Position numbers and translations under genes: made by a program. The notes below the pieces were generated by a model. That model searched no databases, was not told the DNA's origin, and worked only from the letters and a program-made list of their open reading frames with translations. A stretch of DNA of 64,000 bases, from the NCBI GenBank assembly GCA_014379355.1, contig JACMLX010000007.1, positions 1 to 64,000 of the forward strand. The letters run 5' to 3'. Shown here one piece after another: positions 30,740 through 41,816 of this stretch (within the stretch, counting starts at the first letter, position 1; each line of letters starts with the position of its first letter). Source of the stretch: Gemmatimonadaceae bacterium. Its GTDB lineage: Bacteria; Gemmatimonadota; Gemmatimonadetes; Gemmatimonadales; Gemmatimonadaceae.

Positions 30740-33700
30740 GCGGAGCGCGGACGAGAGGTGCGGCGAGCGCGGAGTGCTGCGAGTGCGTCATCATCGGAGA
30801 GACTTGCCACTGCGACTGGCGTCGCGTCCACGCGTGACGGCAGTGCCACCGGGTCAGGCGCTGCATCACCTGCAAGCGACATCGTGTCGAACAGGAATGA
30901 CGACAGTGCGCCGACGGTCGGATAGCTGAACAGCGTCGTGGCCGGCAGTGTGACGTCGAACAACCGCTCACACCGCCGCCGGATGCGGATGGCCATCAGC
31001 GAGTCCATACCCAGTACGCCGAGTGGACGATCGGCCTCGATTCGCGAATCGGTGATCCCGAGCGTATCGGCCACCACATCTCGCACGAAGCCCGTCAGCT
31101 GTCGCAGGCGTTCACGTGAGTCGGTGATCGCGAGCAGTTCGTCACGCGGCCGACTGCTCGTCTGCTCCTGCGCGTCGTCGGCCTTCCACAGCGATTCGAT
31201 GGCCCGCCATGGATCACGACCGGTCACCGTCGCGCCGCGTTCGCCCGTCCTGAACACCACCGCGCCCGACAACCCCTGCGCAATCACGGCTTCGAGGGCG
31301 CCAAGCGCTGTCGATGCCGAAACGCCAAGGATGCCGCGCCGCTGCAGCTCCTCCGTCACCAGCACACCGCCCGCAGTGGCGGCCAGGCCCGTCGCCTCCC
31401 ACGTCCCCCAGTTGATCACCGACACCGACTCGCCACCACTGCGCGCAGCGATCGACCACGCATCGAGCGCAGCGTTGGCGGCAGCGTACGATCCCTGGCC
31501 GCGCTCACCGAGAATGTCGGCGAGCGACGAGAACATCACGACAAAATCCGGAGCATCTGCAGCGAATGCCGAGAGCAGCGCCTCGGCGCCACCGAGCTTG
31601 GCCCGCATCATCGCTGCGATGTCATCCGGTGCCGCATCGCCGAGCAGCCCGAACTGCACGTCTGTCGCGCAGTGCAGGATGCCGCGCGCCACGCCCCAGC
31701 CTGCGTCGCGACGCGCGGCAGCACCGCGCGCGAAGGCAGTCGCATCGCTGACATCGTGCGCGTCGATGACCACGTCCGCCCCACGCGCCTCGATCCGACG
31801 CACGCCCACGATGCGACGTTGCTGTTCAGCAGTCATCTGAGCGTCGTTCCACTGCGACCGAGGCGGCAAGGGCGTGCGCCCCACCAGCACGATCCGCCGC
31901 GCACCGAGTCCCGCCAGCCATTCGGCGACCACCAATCCCACACCACCAAGGCCACCCGTGATCAGGTAATAGCCATCATCGCGAATCGTCGGCGCACGTC
32001 TCGTGACGGCCATCGGCACCAGTCGCGGAACGTGCCGAACGCCGCCTCGATACACACTCTCGGCCTCGCCTTCGTGCGCCGACACGACGTGCAACAGATC
32101 ATCGGCACACTGCGCAAACGATGCGGCCGGGTCGAGATCCACCAGCCCACCCCACGCCTCCGCCATCTCGACCGACGCCACGCGTCCGATTCCCCACACG
32201 GCCGCCTGCCGCGCATCCGGGCGTTCAGCAAGCACGGCCTGTGCGCCGCGCGTCACGCTCCACACGCGTACCGCCTGTGGCGCACCGGCATTGCGATGGG
32301 CCACAGCGCCGAGCAGCTCGCGCAACGCCGACGCCGATGCGGTCGCGCCATCCAGCATCGTCGCGTCCGGAGCGATGTTCGTGGCCCGCAGATCGAGAAT
32401 CTCGCCGCCTGCAGCTCCTGCGGCCTCGAGCGCCTGCGTGACATCATCCGCGGCGAACTCCTGCACTGCGACGTCGCCGCGGCCGAGTCGTGCAGCGATC
32501 GCATTCGCGAGTTCCGGCGCACCACCGAGCACAATCCACGCACGTACTGGTGTGGCGCCGGACGGCGCTCCCTGTGGCATCGCGCGCCATTGCAAGGTGT
32601 GCAATTCACGCACGTGCGCCATGGGTGAGACGGCGCGCCGCGCTGTGTTGTCGGCAATCCAGAATCGCTGGTGTTGCCACGGATACGCCGGCACCGATAC
32701 CACCGTCCCGCGCTCACCGAGTAGTGCATCCCACCGAAGGTCCACACCACTCTCGAACAATTCGGCCGCGGACTGCAGCATCTGGTCTCGTTCGCGCGTG
32801 TTGCGTCGCAACGACGCCACCGCCACCACATCCAACGACGCAGCGGCAGCCGTCTCGCGCACGTAGCCGGCCATCACCGGATGCGGCGCGATATCGACGA
32901 ATGCCTGACATCCTGCCGCGAGTGCTGCCTGTACGCCGCCGGAAAAATCCACCGCACGGCGAAGCCCGACGCCCCAATGTGCTGCGTCGAACATTGCGGC
33001 GGTCGCGGGTCCGTGACTGATGCTCGAGAACATCGGCAGCATCGGCGTACCATGCTCCACGGTGCCGAGCGCATCGCGCAACCAGTCTACCAACGGCTCC
33101 ATCTGCGGGCTGTGCGATGCGTAGCGCACTTCGAGTGTGCGTCCTTCGATGCCGCGCGCTGCCAGCGACGCCGTCACGGTCGCGAGCGACGCGTCGTCAC
33201 CGGCCAGCACCACCGATTCCGGCGCGTTGATCGCCGCGATGCCGACGCGATCCTCGAGACCGGCGATCGCCTCGGCCGCCACGCTCGCCGATATCGGAAA
33301 CGCGATCATGGAGCCCAGCCCCTCTGCCTGGCTAACTGCCTTGCCACGGAACACGGCGATACGCGCACCTTCATCGATCGAGATCGCGCCGGCCGTGCAC
33401 GCCGCGGCAATCTCGCCCATGCTGTGCCCGATCACGAAATCCGGATCGACACCCCACGACCGCCAAAGCGCGACCAACCCCATCTGGATCGCGAACATCG
33501 CCGGTTGCGTGATCTCCGTTTCATGGATTCGCGATGTCACCTCGTCGCGCCGCAGTTCCTCCAGCAGATTCCACCCGGCCACGCGCTGCACTGCGGTCGA
33601 CACCTGCTGCAGCACCGCGCGGAAGCACGGCTCGGCATCGGCGAGGTCGCGCCCCATCGCGAACCATTGGGGCCCCTGACCGCAGAATACGAATGCGACC

Positions 33701-35385
33701 TTCCGGCGTTCACCTGACGCCAGTGGCGTCAACGTGTCGCGCTCGAGTGCGCGCGACCATGCATCGAGGCGATCTGCCCACTCCTTCGCGTCGCGCCCGA
33801 CCACCGCAACGCGCCACGGAAGAGCGGTGCGGCGCAGGGCCGTCGTGAATGCCAGATCGCGCGGCGCAGGCTCACTCAGCGTGGCGCGCAGTCCGGTGCG
33901 CCAGCGTTCGACCTGCGCGTGCAGCGCGTCGGACGAATGCGCCGACAACACCAACGGCAGTGCCGATGGCGTGGAGACCACAGGGGCGCGCAGCGACGCC
34001 GGTGCCTCCTCGAGAATCGCGTGCGCGTTGGTGCCGCCGAAGCCGAACGAACTCACCGCACCGACGCGTGTGGCGGCGTGCGTCGCCCACTCACGCGCCT
34101 CGTTCGCCAGGGCGATCGACGTACCCTCGAGTCGCACCAGTGGATTGCGCGTCGTGAAGTGCAGGTTCCTCGGGATGTGGCGATGCTGCAGACAGAGGAC
34201 CGTCTTGATCACACTCGCGATTCCGGCCGCACCTTCGAGATGACCGATGTTCGTCTTCAGCGCCCCCAGCACGACGTCGTCACCTGCAGCGCGCGGCGCG
34301 CCGTACGTCTCGGCGATCGCCTCGACCTCGATCGGATCGCCGAGCGTGGTGCCGGTGCCGTGTGTTTCGACAAAACTGATCCGCGACGCATCGAGGTGCG
34401 CAGTGGCCAGCGCCGAACGGATCACCGCCACCTGTGAATTGGTGCTGGGTGCGGTGAGGCCGTTGGTTGCGCCGTCCTGGTTCACGGCCGAGCCGCGCAC
34501 GAGCGCCAGAATCGGATCGCCATCACGCACCGCATCCGCAGCGCGCTTGAGGATCACCGCCGCACATCCTTCGCCGCGCACCATGCCGCCGGCCGCCGCA
34601 TCGAACGTGCGACAGCGCCCGGACGGTGACAACACGCCAAGCTTCGACAACGCGACGCTGAATTCCGGCTGCAACAGTGCGTTGACGCCGCCGACGATGG
34701 CCACCGTGCTCTCACCGGCGCGAAGGCTCAGGCAGGCCTGATGCAGAGCAACCAGTGACGACGAGCAGGCCGTATCGATGGCCATGCTCGGTCCGCGCAG
34801 GTCGAGAAAATACGACAGCCGATTCGCGATCACGCTGTGCGCCGTGCCCGTGCTGACATACGTGTCGATCGACTCCAGCGCGGCAACCTGCATGCCGTAA
34901 TACTCACTGCTGTGCGAGATCACACCCACGAACACGCCGCACATGCTGCCTGCCAGTTGAGCGCGCGTGAGGCCCGCGTTCTCGAGCGCCTCCATCGCGA
35001 CCTCGAGGAACAGGCGCTGCTGCGGGTCCATCTGTCGCGCCTCCACCGGCGCGATTCCGAAGTAGGCGGCGTCGAACTCGGCGATGCCCTCGATGAACGC
35101 CGCTTCCGGCGTGGTCATCTTGCCCGGCGCATCCGGATTCGCGTCGAAGAACGCGTCACCATCCCATCGGTCGCGTGGCACGGCCGCCACGGCATCGACA
35201 CCGTTCGTCAGGTTCTGCCAGAACGACTCAGGCGAATTCGCACCGCCCGGCAGGCGACACGCCATGCCGATGATCGCAATGGCGGTGTCCGGCAGTTCGG
35301 GCGCGCGCGACGCCGCCATGCGCTCCGCGAGACGCGCACGCTGCTCAGGTGACAGCTGCGCCAGGCGCTGCGCGAGATCACTCAC
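30736..35385 (-). CDS. Type I PKS module M2: KS-AT-KR-ACP
   Basis: KS DTACSSSL; AT GHSMGEI with YASH; KR TGGLGGVG and FSSLADILGERGQGSYAAAN; ACP LGMDSLMAIRI. Confidence 0.93.
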   Translation of the reverse strand: MSDLAQRLAQLSPEQRARLAERMAASRAPELPDTAIAIIGMACRLPGGANSPESFWQNLTNGVDAVAAVPRDRWDGDAFFDANPDAPGKMTTPEAAFIEGIAEFDAAYFGIAPVEARQMDPQQRLFLEVAMEALENAGLTRAQLAGSMCGVFVGVISHSSEYYGMQVAALESIDTYVSTGTAHSVIANRLSYFLDLRGPSMAIDTACSSSLVALHQACLSLRAGESTVAIVGGVNALLQPEFSVALSKLGVLSPSGRCRTFDAAAGGMVRGEGCAAVILKRAADAVRDGDPILALVRGSAVNQDGATNGLTAPSTNSQVAVIRSALATAHLDASRISFVETHGTGTTLGDPIEVEAIAETYGAPRAAGDDVVLGALKTNIGHLEGAAGIASVIKTVLCLQHRHIPRNLHFTTRNPLVRLEGTSIALANEAREWATHAATRVGAVSSFGFGGTNAHAILEEAPASLRAPVVSTPSALPLVLSAHSSDALHAQVERWRTGLRATLSEPAPRDLAFTTALRRTALPWRVAVVGRDAKEWADRLDAWSRALERDTLTPLASGERRKVAFVFCGQGPQWFAMGRDLADAEPCFRAVLQQVSTAVQRVAGWNLLEELRRDEVTSRIHETEITQPAMFAIQMGLVALWRSWGVDPDFVIGHSMGEIAAACTAGAISIDEGARIAVFRGKAVSQAEGLGSMIAFPISASVAAEAIAGLEDRVGIAAINAPESVVLAGDDASLATVTASLAARGIEGRTLEVRYASHSPQMEPLVDWLRDALGTVEHGTPMLPMFSSISHGPATAAMFDAAHWGVGLRRAVDFSGGVQAALAAGCQAFVDIAPHPVMAGYVRETAAAASLDVVAVASLRRNTRERDQMLQSAAELFESGVDLRWDALLGERGTVVSVPAYPWQHQRFWIADNTARRAVSPMAHVRELHTLQWRAMPQGAPSGATPVRAWIVLGGAPELANAIAARLGRGDVAVQEFAADDVTQALEAAGAAGGEILDLRATNIAPDATMLDGATASASALRELLGAVAHRNAGAPQAVRVWSVTRGAQAVLAERPDARQAAVWGIGRVASVEMAEAWGGLVDLDPAASFAQCADDLLHVVSAHEGEAESVYRGGVRHVPRLVPMAVTRRAPTIRDDGYYLITGGLGGVGLVVAEWLAGLGARRIVLVGRTPLPPRSQWNDAQMTAEQQRRIVGVRRIEARGADVVIDAHDVSDATAFARGAAARRDAGWGVARGILHCATDVQFGLLGDAAPDDIAAMMRAKLGGAEALLSAFAADAPDFVVMFSSLADILGERGQGSYAAANAALDAWSIAARSGGESVSVINWGTWEATGLAATAGGVLVTEELQRRGILGVSASTALGALEAVIAQGLSGAVVFRTGERGATVTGRDPWRAIESLWKADDAQEQTSSRPRDELLAITDSRERLRQLTGFVRDVVADTLGITDSRIEADRPLGVLGMDSLMAIRIRRRCERLFDVTLPATTLFSYPTVGALSSFLFDTMSLAGDAAPDPVALPSRVDATPVAVASLSDDDALAALRARRTSRPRSA

Positions 35386-38300
35386 GCGCCTTCTCCCGTG
35401 CCATGCTCCGCCAGCAGCTGCCGCAATTCGTGTTCATCGAGACCGGCCATCTCGCGTGCGAGCGCATCCAGCGCATCGTCGCCCGAGGCCACGGCTGCTG
35501 CCGGTGCCGCTGGCACCGACGAAGGCGACACGGCTTCCGTCAGCCGCTCCAGCATGTGCGATGCGATCGCCGCGGCGTTCGGATAGTTGAACACCAGCGT
35601 GCCGGCGAGTCGGAGGCCCGTCGCCTGTTCGAGCCGATTCCGGAGGTCGAGCGCCGTGAGCGAGTCGATACCCATTGCCCGCAGTGGCTTCCGGGGTTCG
35701 ATGCGTTCAGGCGTCGAACGCAGAACCGTCGCCACTTCCTGCTGCACGAACTGCAGCACGATGTCGGCGCGCTGACGTTCGCCGACTGCCGCCGCCAGCC
35801 GACCACGGAAGCCATTTTCATTCCGCGGCGCGTTCACGGGCGCCACCGGCTCGGCATCGAAGTTCAACAAGCGCCGCTCGGTCGGCGTGTCGAACACACC
35901 GATCCACGCGCTGCGGTCGAATACCGCCACGATCTCGTGCACACTCGTCGAACCGGCCAGCGCATCGAGCGCCGCATCGGCAAACACCGGTCGCAGCGCA
36001 CCGAGACCGCTGTCGGCGAGGATGTCCAGTCGACGGCCTTCCGTTGCCAGACCCACACCCGCAAATGGACCGAAACTGACACTCGTCGCACGCACACCCC
36101 GCGCGCGCAGCGTGTGCACAAATGCGTCGAGCACCGCATTCGCTGCCGCGTAATTCGACTGTCCGCGCGTGCCGAGCACACTCGCGACCGAAGAGTACAC
36201 CACGACGAAATCGGTTGCGTCGAAGCCCGGCAACGTGGCCAGCTGCAGGAGACCGCCGACTTTCGCCGACGCCACAGTGCGCATGCGCGCCGCGTCCTGC
36301 GCTGCGATCAATCCGTCGTCGAGCACACCCGCTGCGTGTATCACGCCACGAAGCGTCGGAGACATCGCAAGCGCAGTCCGCACCTGCGAGATGCCGTCAT
36401 CGGTGGCGATGTCGATGGCGAGCGTCGAGACCGTGATGCCGTCAGCTCGCCACGCCTCGATCACGCGCTGGACCTCGGCGCTCGGTGACGAGCGTCCGAT
36501 CAGCAACAGATGACGCGCACCGCGTGACACGAGCCACGCCGCCGCGCGCTGTCCAAGTGCACCGAGTCCGCCGGTGATCAGGTACGTCGCATCCTCGTGA
36601 ACCGTCGCGCCGTGCGCGACACGCCTCACCACGCTCGGCGGCGTGTGATGTGTGACCACCAGCTTTCCGACATGTGTGCCGGGTACCATCGCACGACAGG
36701 CGTCCGACACCTGGTCGGCGGTGAACTGCGTCACCGGAAGCGGCGTCAGCACACCATGAGCCAGGCGCGCCACGAGGTCGCGCAGCAGTGCACCGAGTGG
36801 CGCCGCATCCATGCGCATCTGCTCGAGCAGATAGACGGACGTCACCGTCACCTGCTTTCGGAACACGCTGAGGCCGATGCGCGTGTCGCCGAACACGTCG
36901 CGCTTCCCGATTTCGACGAACCGACCGTACGGCGCCAGCACGCGAAAGCCGATTTCGATCGCCGCGCCCGAGAGGGAGTTCAGCACCACGTCGACGCCGG
37001 CACCGTTCGTCGCGGCGAGCACCGCGTCACCCCACGTCAGTTCGCGCGAATCGAAGACGTGCTGCACGCCCATCTGACGCAGCATCGCACGCTTGTCGGC
37101 GGTGCCCGCGGTCGCGAAGATCTCGGCGCCGCGATTGCGCGCGATCTGCAGGGCGGCCAGGCCCACGCCACCGCCGGCCGAGTGAATCAGGACGCGTTCA
37201 CCCGCCCCCACGCGTGCGACTTCCTCGAGCGAGCGCGCCGCCGTCAGGAACGCGATCGGGAAGCTGCTCGCATCTTCGAGGGAAACACCATCGGGAATCC
37301 GTACCACGAGCGCGTCCTTCGCGACGACATGACTGGCGAGACTTCCTTCGCAGACCGCCATCACCCGATCACCTGCCGAAACGGATCGCACTGCGCTGCC
37401 CACGCGGGTGACGAAACCCGCGCACTCGAGCCCGAGCGCCGGTGCTGCCGAGATGCTGCCTGCCTCCGTTGCCGGATACGCGTTCAGCACGACCAGCAGG
37501 TCCAGAAAATTGAGGCCGCTCGCAGCGACCTCGATCAACACTTCGTGAGGTGCCAGCGCTGGCAGCGCGGACTCTCGCCAAGCCACGGAATCCACCATGC
37601 CCGGCGTCGCGATATCGGCGGTGTAACACGCCGAAGACGTAGCTGATGCGCCGGACGGCAACGTCGCCACACTGACAGGCTCGATGCGACTGGCCCACCA
37701 CTGTCCGTCTCGCCACGCCAATTCTGCGTCATCGGCGGTGGTCAGGCCGGTGAGCAATGCGTCTGCGAGCGTGTCCCATGCGGCATCGACAACCACACAT
37801 CCGATCGACGGGTGCTCATGACGCGCGACGCGCGACAGGCCCCACGCCGCATGCTGCAGCGGCGCGACCACATCACGGTCCGTCGTCACCGCGACCGCAC
37901 CATCGGTGACGGTTATCACCCGCGTCGGCACGCTGTCGGCGGCAGCGGCAAGCTGGATCAGTGCGAGCGGTGCATCGTAGACGTTGATCAGTGCGGCGTC
38001 GAGTGCGCTGGCGCGAACATCGCCCGCAGCGTCGAGCGGCGTGCAGATCACGACATGCTGCGTGCCGGGCGGCAGTGCGTGCGCCTCGCGCAGCTCCTGT
38101 ACTAACCAGTCGCGCACGTCATGTCCCGCGTCACGCAGCCGTGACGCGATGTGTGCACCCGCGCCGCCGGCATCGTGCACCACCAGCCACTGCGCCCGCG
38201 GTATGCGTGTGTTCGCAAGCGGCACGGGTGTCCACGCGACACGATATCGCAGCGTCGACAGCGACTCCGATGCAGTGCTGCGCACGACCCGCATCTGCAC

Positions 38301-41300
38301 GCCGGACACCGTGAGGTGTTCCGCGCCGGTGTCATCATGGATCTGCAGGTCACCGCCGAGAAGACCGCTCTCGCAGGTTGCCGTGACACGCACGGTCGCC
38401 GTGGCGGTGCCGGGCCATGTCCCGGTGCGCAGCACGATTCGATCTGCGCCCACCGGCACGATCGTTTCATGCGGTGACGCAAACACCGGCGGCGCGAGTG
38501 CCAGCAGCGATTGCAGTGCTCCATCCAGCAGCGTCACACGTCGCGCCAGCTGGCCCGCCTGTGCTGCCGTCATCCGAGCCGTTGTCGAGTCTGCGATGGT
38601 CGCCATCGAACTCACCACCTGAAACGCCGGCCCGTACGAATGCTCCCGGCGTCGCATGCGCGTGTAATGCAGGCTTCCATCTGTGCGGTCGCTCGCGCTC
38701 GCGTCATCCGCACCGTGCGACGAACGGATTTCATCGACGAGTGCGCCCCGTGCCGACGCGACGGCGTGCCAGCCCGCATCGTCCTTCAGGCGGAGTTGCA
38801 GCGACACCGTCTCCGTTGACGGACGCGTCACCACCAGCCGTAACACGACCGGGTCCGAACGCAACGGAATGGCTTCGGACACTTGCACGTGTCGCAACTC
38901 GACGTCACCCGCGTCGCCGAGCGACTCGCGAACTGCAGTCGCCATCACATCGATCAGCGCCGCTGCCGGCACGATCGCGCTGCCGCGCACCACGTGATCC
39001 GCGAGCCACGGTGCCTCGTCCGTACTGAAGCGCACATCCCACTCCGTGCCGCCACCTTCCGCCGCCGAATCGATTCTCGCACCAAGAAACGGATACGACG
39101 TCGCCTTTGGCGTCGCGACGGCACGCGCAGCGACAGCCGATGTGTCGTGCCAGAAACGCTCGCGCTGCCACGGATAGAGCGGCAGCGGTACCACTGTGCC
39201 ACCGCTGGTGACGCGAGTCCATTCGATCGCCGCACCACTGGCCCACAACGCCGCGATGACGCCGGTCGCCGTCAGCTGATCATCGATATCGCGCGCCCCG
39301 CAAGCCACCGTGATCACATCGCGACCGACGGCATCCGCCGTCTGCGCGATGGCGTACGACAACACGGCATGCGGCCCGAGCTCGATGAACGCCGAGATGC
39401 CATCCGCGATCATCGCGTCGATGGTGTGCGCGAACTGCACCGGCTCGCGCAGGTTCCGCCCCCAGTAGTGCGCATCGAACGCCGAGCCCGGTGTGCGGGC
39501 TGCCGCGACACTCGAATAGATCGCCACCGCACTATCGACCGGCCGAATGTCCCGCAGCGCATCCACGAGTTCCGGCACGAGCGGATCCATCTGCGGCCCA
39601 TGTGAGGCCACGTCCACTTTCACCAGGCGCGCATACACACCGTCGCGATCCAGCTGCGCGAGAAGGTCGTGCACATCAGCGGGCGCACCTGACACCACGG
39701 TCGATCGCGGACTGTTGCTCACCGACACCGTGACCACAGACGCCGACGCAGTCAGGCGCTGTTCGAGGTCGGCCTGCGCCATGTCGATCACGGCCATGGC
39801 ACCCTGTCCGCTCGTGCGCGACATCAGGGCGCTGCGCAGGCAGATGACGCGCATCGCTGTCTCGATGTCGAGTGCGCCTGCAATCGCGGCGGCACCCACC
39901 TCACCCAGGCTGTGTCCGACGACCGCATCCGGCTCGATGCCGATCGACCGCAGCCAGCCTGCGTACGCGATCGCCACCGCCACCAGCGTCGGTTGAATCA
40001 CATCGATGCGATCCCCGATGTAGCCATCGGCATCGGCATCGAGAAACAGCTGCTCGACGATCGACCAGGGCACCACGCGTCGCGCGGCAGTGTCACAGGC
40101 CACGAGCGCATCGTGAAACACCACGTTCGCGGTGAAGAATCGCCGTGCCATGCCAACCCATTGCGCACCCTGACCTGGTACGACGAACGCCACCCGGCGA
40201 CGCGTCAGGTCGTGCACGACGCCGTCAGCCGTCGCCGCGGCGCCGCTCGCGTACTGCTGCACGAGTGTCTGCAACGCGGCGTGATCGGATGCCACGAACG
40301 CGGCGCGATACGGCAGCGCCGAGCGACGCGTCGCGGCGCTGAAACACACCGCCGATGCATCACACTTCTCGTCGGAAAGCCGTTCCGAATACCGCGCCGC
40401 CATCGCGCGCAGCGCCGGCCGGCTGCGGGCCGACAACGGCAGCAGCAGCGGCGCTCCATCCGCACGCTCGATGACCGGCGCAGGCTGTGGCTCGGGTGCC
40501 GATTCGAGAACGACGTGTGCGTTCGTGCCACCGATGCCGTACGAACTGACGCCAGCGAAGCGCGGACCGTCCTGCGTCGGCCACGGCCGGAGCGTCGTCG
40601 GGATCGCGATCGGCAGCGTGCTCCACGGCACCTCGACATTCGGCGTCGCGAAGTGCAGGCTCGGCGCAATCTGTCGGCGTTCCAGCATCAGCACCGTCTT
40701 GATCAGGCCTGCGACACCTGCCGCTGCTTCGGTGTGACCGAAGTTCGTCTTGACCGAGCCGACCCAGGTCTTCGGCGCGTCCGGTGCGCGATCATCGGAG
40801 AGCACAGTGCCCAGTGCGCCGAGTTCCACCGGATCGCCGGCACGCGTGCCGGTACCGTGGGCCTCGACATACTGCAGCTGCGACGCCCGCACGCCTCCAT
40901 CACGCAACGCGCTGCGGATCAGCTCCGCCTGTCCGATCATGCTCGGACGACCCATTGCGCCGCTGCTGTTGCCGTCGTTGTTCACCGCACTGCCGCGCAG
41001 CACCGCGTAGATGTGATCACCATCCGCCAGCGCATCTGCGAGCGGCTTGAGCACGACCATCCCCGCGCCTTCCGAGCGAACGTATCCGGCGCCGGAATTG
41101 TCGCCGAACCGACAGCGCCCGTCCGGTGCCAGCATCTTGCTGTACGAGTACGCCAGGTGGATGTGCGGCTCGAGGATCATGTTCACACCGCCGGCCAGTG
41201 CCACCGCACTGTCACCATTGCGCAGGCTGCGCATCGCGAGATGCACCGATGCGAGCCCCGACGAGCAGGCCGCATCGATCGAGAGACTCGCGCCGCGGAA

Positions 41301-41816
41301 TCCGAACGCGTACGACAGTCGGCCAGCCGCCGCGTACCGGCCACTGCCCATTGCCATCTGAAAATCGATGCCGCCGGTGTCGGCAAACAATCGATGTTCG
41401 TAATCGCTGACCCATTGCCCCACGAAGATGCCCGTGGGCGATCCCTGCATGCCGACGATATCCAGTCCGGCGTCCTCCATCGCTTCCCACGCCGTTTCGA
41501 GCAACAGGCGCTGCTGCGGATCGAGTCGTTCCGCATACGAGCGCGAGATGCCGAAGAACGCCGCGTCGAAATCCTCCAGCGGCTGCTTCACGAAGCCGCC
41601 GAAGCGCGTCGTCACGCGGCCGCGCGTGCCCGGTTTCGGATCGTAGAAGCGCTCGATGTCGAAGCGATCGGCAGGGATATCGGAGATCGCGTCCACGCCG
41701 TTCTCGAGCAGCTGCCAGAAGCTCGCAGGATCGACGATGCCACCGGGAAAGCGGCACCCGATGCCGATGAGTGCGATGGGCATCGCAGCATCGCCGAGCG
41801 CGTCGCGCGTGGTCAT
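35382..41816 (-). CDS. Type I PKS module M1: KS-AT-DH-ER-KR-ACP
   Basis: KS DAACSSGL with EAHGTGT and NFGHTEAA; AT GHSLGEV with VASH; DH HVVRGSAIVP and LLDGALQ; ER HSAGGGVGLAA; KR TGGLGALG with VLDD; ACP MGIDSLTALDL. Start taken at MTTRDALGDAAMPIALIG (41816). Confidence 0.93.
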   Translation of the reverse strand: MTTRDALGDAAMPIALIGIGCRFPGGIVDPASFWQLLENGVDAISDIPADRFDIERFYDPKPGTRGRVTTRFGGFVKQPLEDFDAAFFGISRSYAERLDPQQRLLLETAWEAMEDAGLDIVGMQGSPTGIFVGQWVSDYEHRLFADTGGIDFQMAMGSGRYAAAGRLSYAFGFRGASLSIDAACSSGLASVHLAMRSLRNGDSAVALAGGVNMILEPHIHLAYSYSKMLAPDGRCRFGDNSGAGYVRSEGAGMVVLKPLADALADGDHIYAVLRGSAVNNDGNSSGAMGRPSMIGQAELIRSALRDGGVRASQLQYVEAHGTGTRAGDPVELGALGTVLSDDRAPDAPKTWVGSVKTNFGHTEAAAGVAGLIKTVLMLERRQIAPSLHFATPNVEVPWSTLPIAIPTTLRPWPTQDGPRFAGVSSYGIGGTNAHVVLESAPEPQPAPVIERADGAPLLLPLSARSRPALRAMAARYSERLSDEKCDASAVCFSAATRRSALPYRAAFVASDHAALQTLVQQYASGAAATADGVVHDLTRRRVAFVVPGQGAQWVGMARRFFTANVVFHDALVACDTAARRVVPWSIVEQLFLDADADGYIGDRIDVIQPTLVAVAIAYAGWLRSIGIEPDAVVGHSLGEVGAAAIAGALDIETAMRVICLRSALMSRTSGQGAMAVIDMAQADLEQRLTASASVVTVSVSNSPRSTVVSGAPADVHDLLAQLDRDGVYARLVKVDVASHGPQMDPLVPELVDALRDIRPVDSAVAIYSSVAAARTPGSAFDAHYWGRNLREPVQFAHTIDAMIADGISAFIELGPHAVLSYAIAQTADAVGRDVITVACGARDIDDQLTATGVIAALWASGAAIEWTRVTSGGTVVPLPLYPWQRERFWHDTSAVAARAVATPKATSYPFLGARIDSAAEGGGTEWDVRFSTDEAPWLADHVVRGSAIVPAAALIDVMATAVRESLGDAGDVELRHVQVSEAIPLRSDPVVLRLVVTRPSTETVSLQLRLKDDAGWHAVASARGALVDEIRSSHGADDASASDRTDGSLHYTRMRRREHSYGPAFQVVSSMATIADSTTARMTAAQAGQLARRVTLLDGALQSLLALAPPVFASPHETIVPVGADRIVLRTGTWPGTATATVRVTATCESGLLGGDLQIHDDTGAEHLTVSGVQMRVVRSTASESLSTLRYRVAWTPVPLANTRIPRAQWLVVHDAGGAGAHIASRLRDAGHDVRDWLVQELREAHALPPGTQHVVICTPLDAAGDVRASALDAALINVYDAPLALIQLAAAADSVPTRVITVTDGAVAVTTDRDVVAPLQHAAWGLSRVARHEHPSIGCVVVDAAWDTLADALLTGLTTADDAELAWRDGQWWASRIEPVSVATLPSGASATSSACYTADIATPGMVDSVAWRESALPALAPHEVLIEVAASGLNFLDLLVVLNAYPATEAGSISAAPALGLECAGFVTRVGSAVRSVSAGDRVMAVCEGSLASHVVAKDALVVRIPDGVSLEDASSFPIAFLTAARSLEEVARVGAGERVLIHSAGGGVGLAALQIARNRGAEIFATAGTADKRAMLRQMGVQHVFDSRELTWGDAVLAATNGAGVDVVLNSLSGAAIEIGFRVLAPYGRFVEIGKRDVFGDTRIGLSVFRKQVTVTSVYLLEQMRMDAAPLGALLRDLVARLAHGVLTPLPVTQFTADQVSDACRAMVPGTHVGKLVVTHHTPPSVVRRVAHGATVHEDATYLITGGLGALGQRAAAWLVSRGARHLLLIGRSSPSAEVQRVIEAWRADGITVSTLAIDIATDDGISQVRTALAMSPTLRGVIHAAGVLDDGLIAAQDAARMRTVASAKVGGLLQLATLPGFDATDFVVVYSSVASVLGTRGQSNYAAANAVLDAFVHTLRARGVRATSVSFGPFAGVGLATEGRRLDILADSGLGALRPVFADAALDALAGSTSVHEIVAVFDRSAWIGVFDTPTERRLLNFDAEPVAPVNAPRNENGFRGRLAAAVGERQRADIVLQFVQQEVATVLRSTPERIEPRKPLRAMGIDSLTALDLRNRLEQATGLRLAGTLVFNYPNAAAIASHMLERLTEAVSPSSVPAAPAAAVASGDDALDALAREMAGLDEHELRQLLAEHGTGEGA

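Noticed and set aside
40800-41816. M1 KS as a decarboxylating KSQ loading domain
   Set aside because: Active-site Cys is present (DAACSSGL) and both His motifs (EAHGTGT, NFGHTEAA) are intact.
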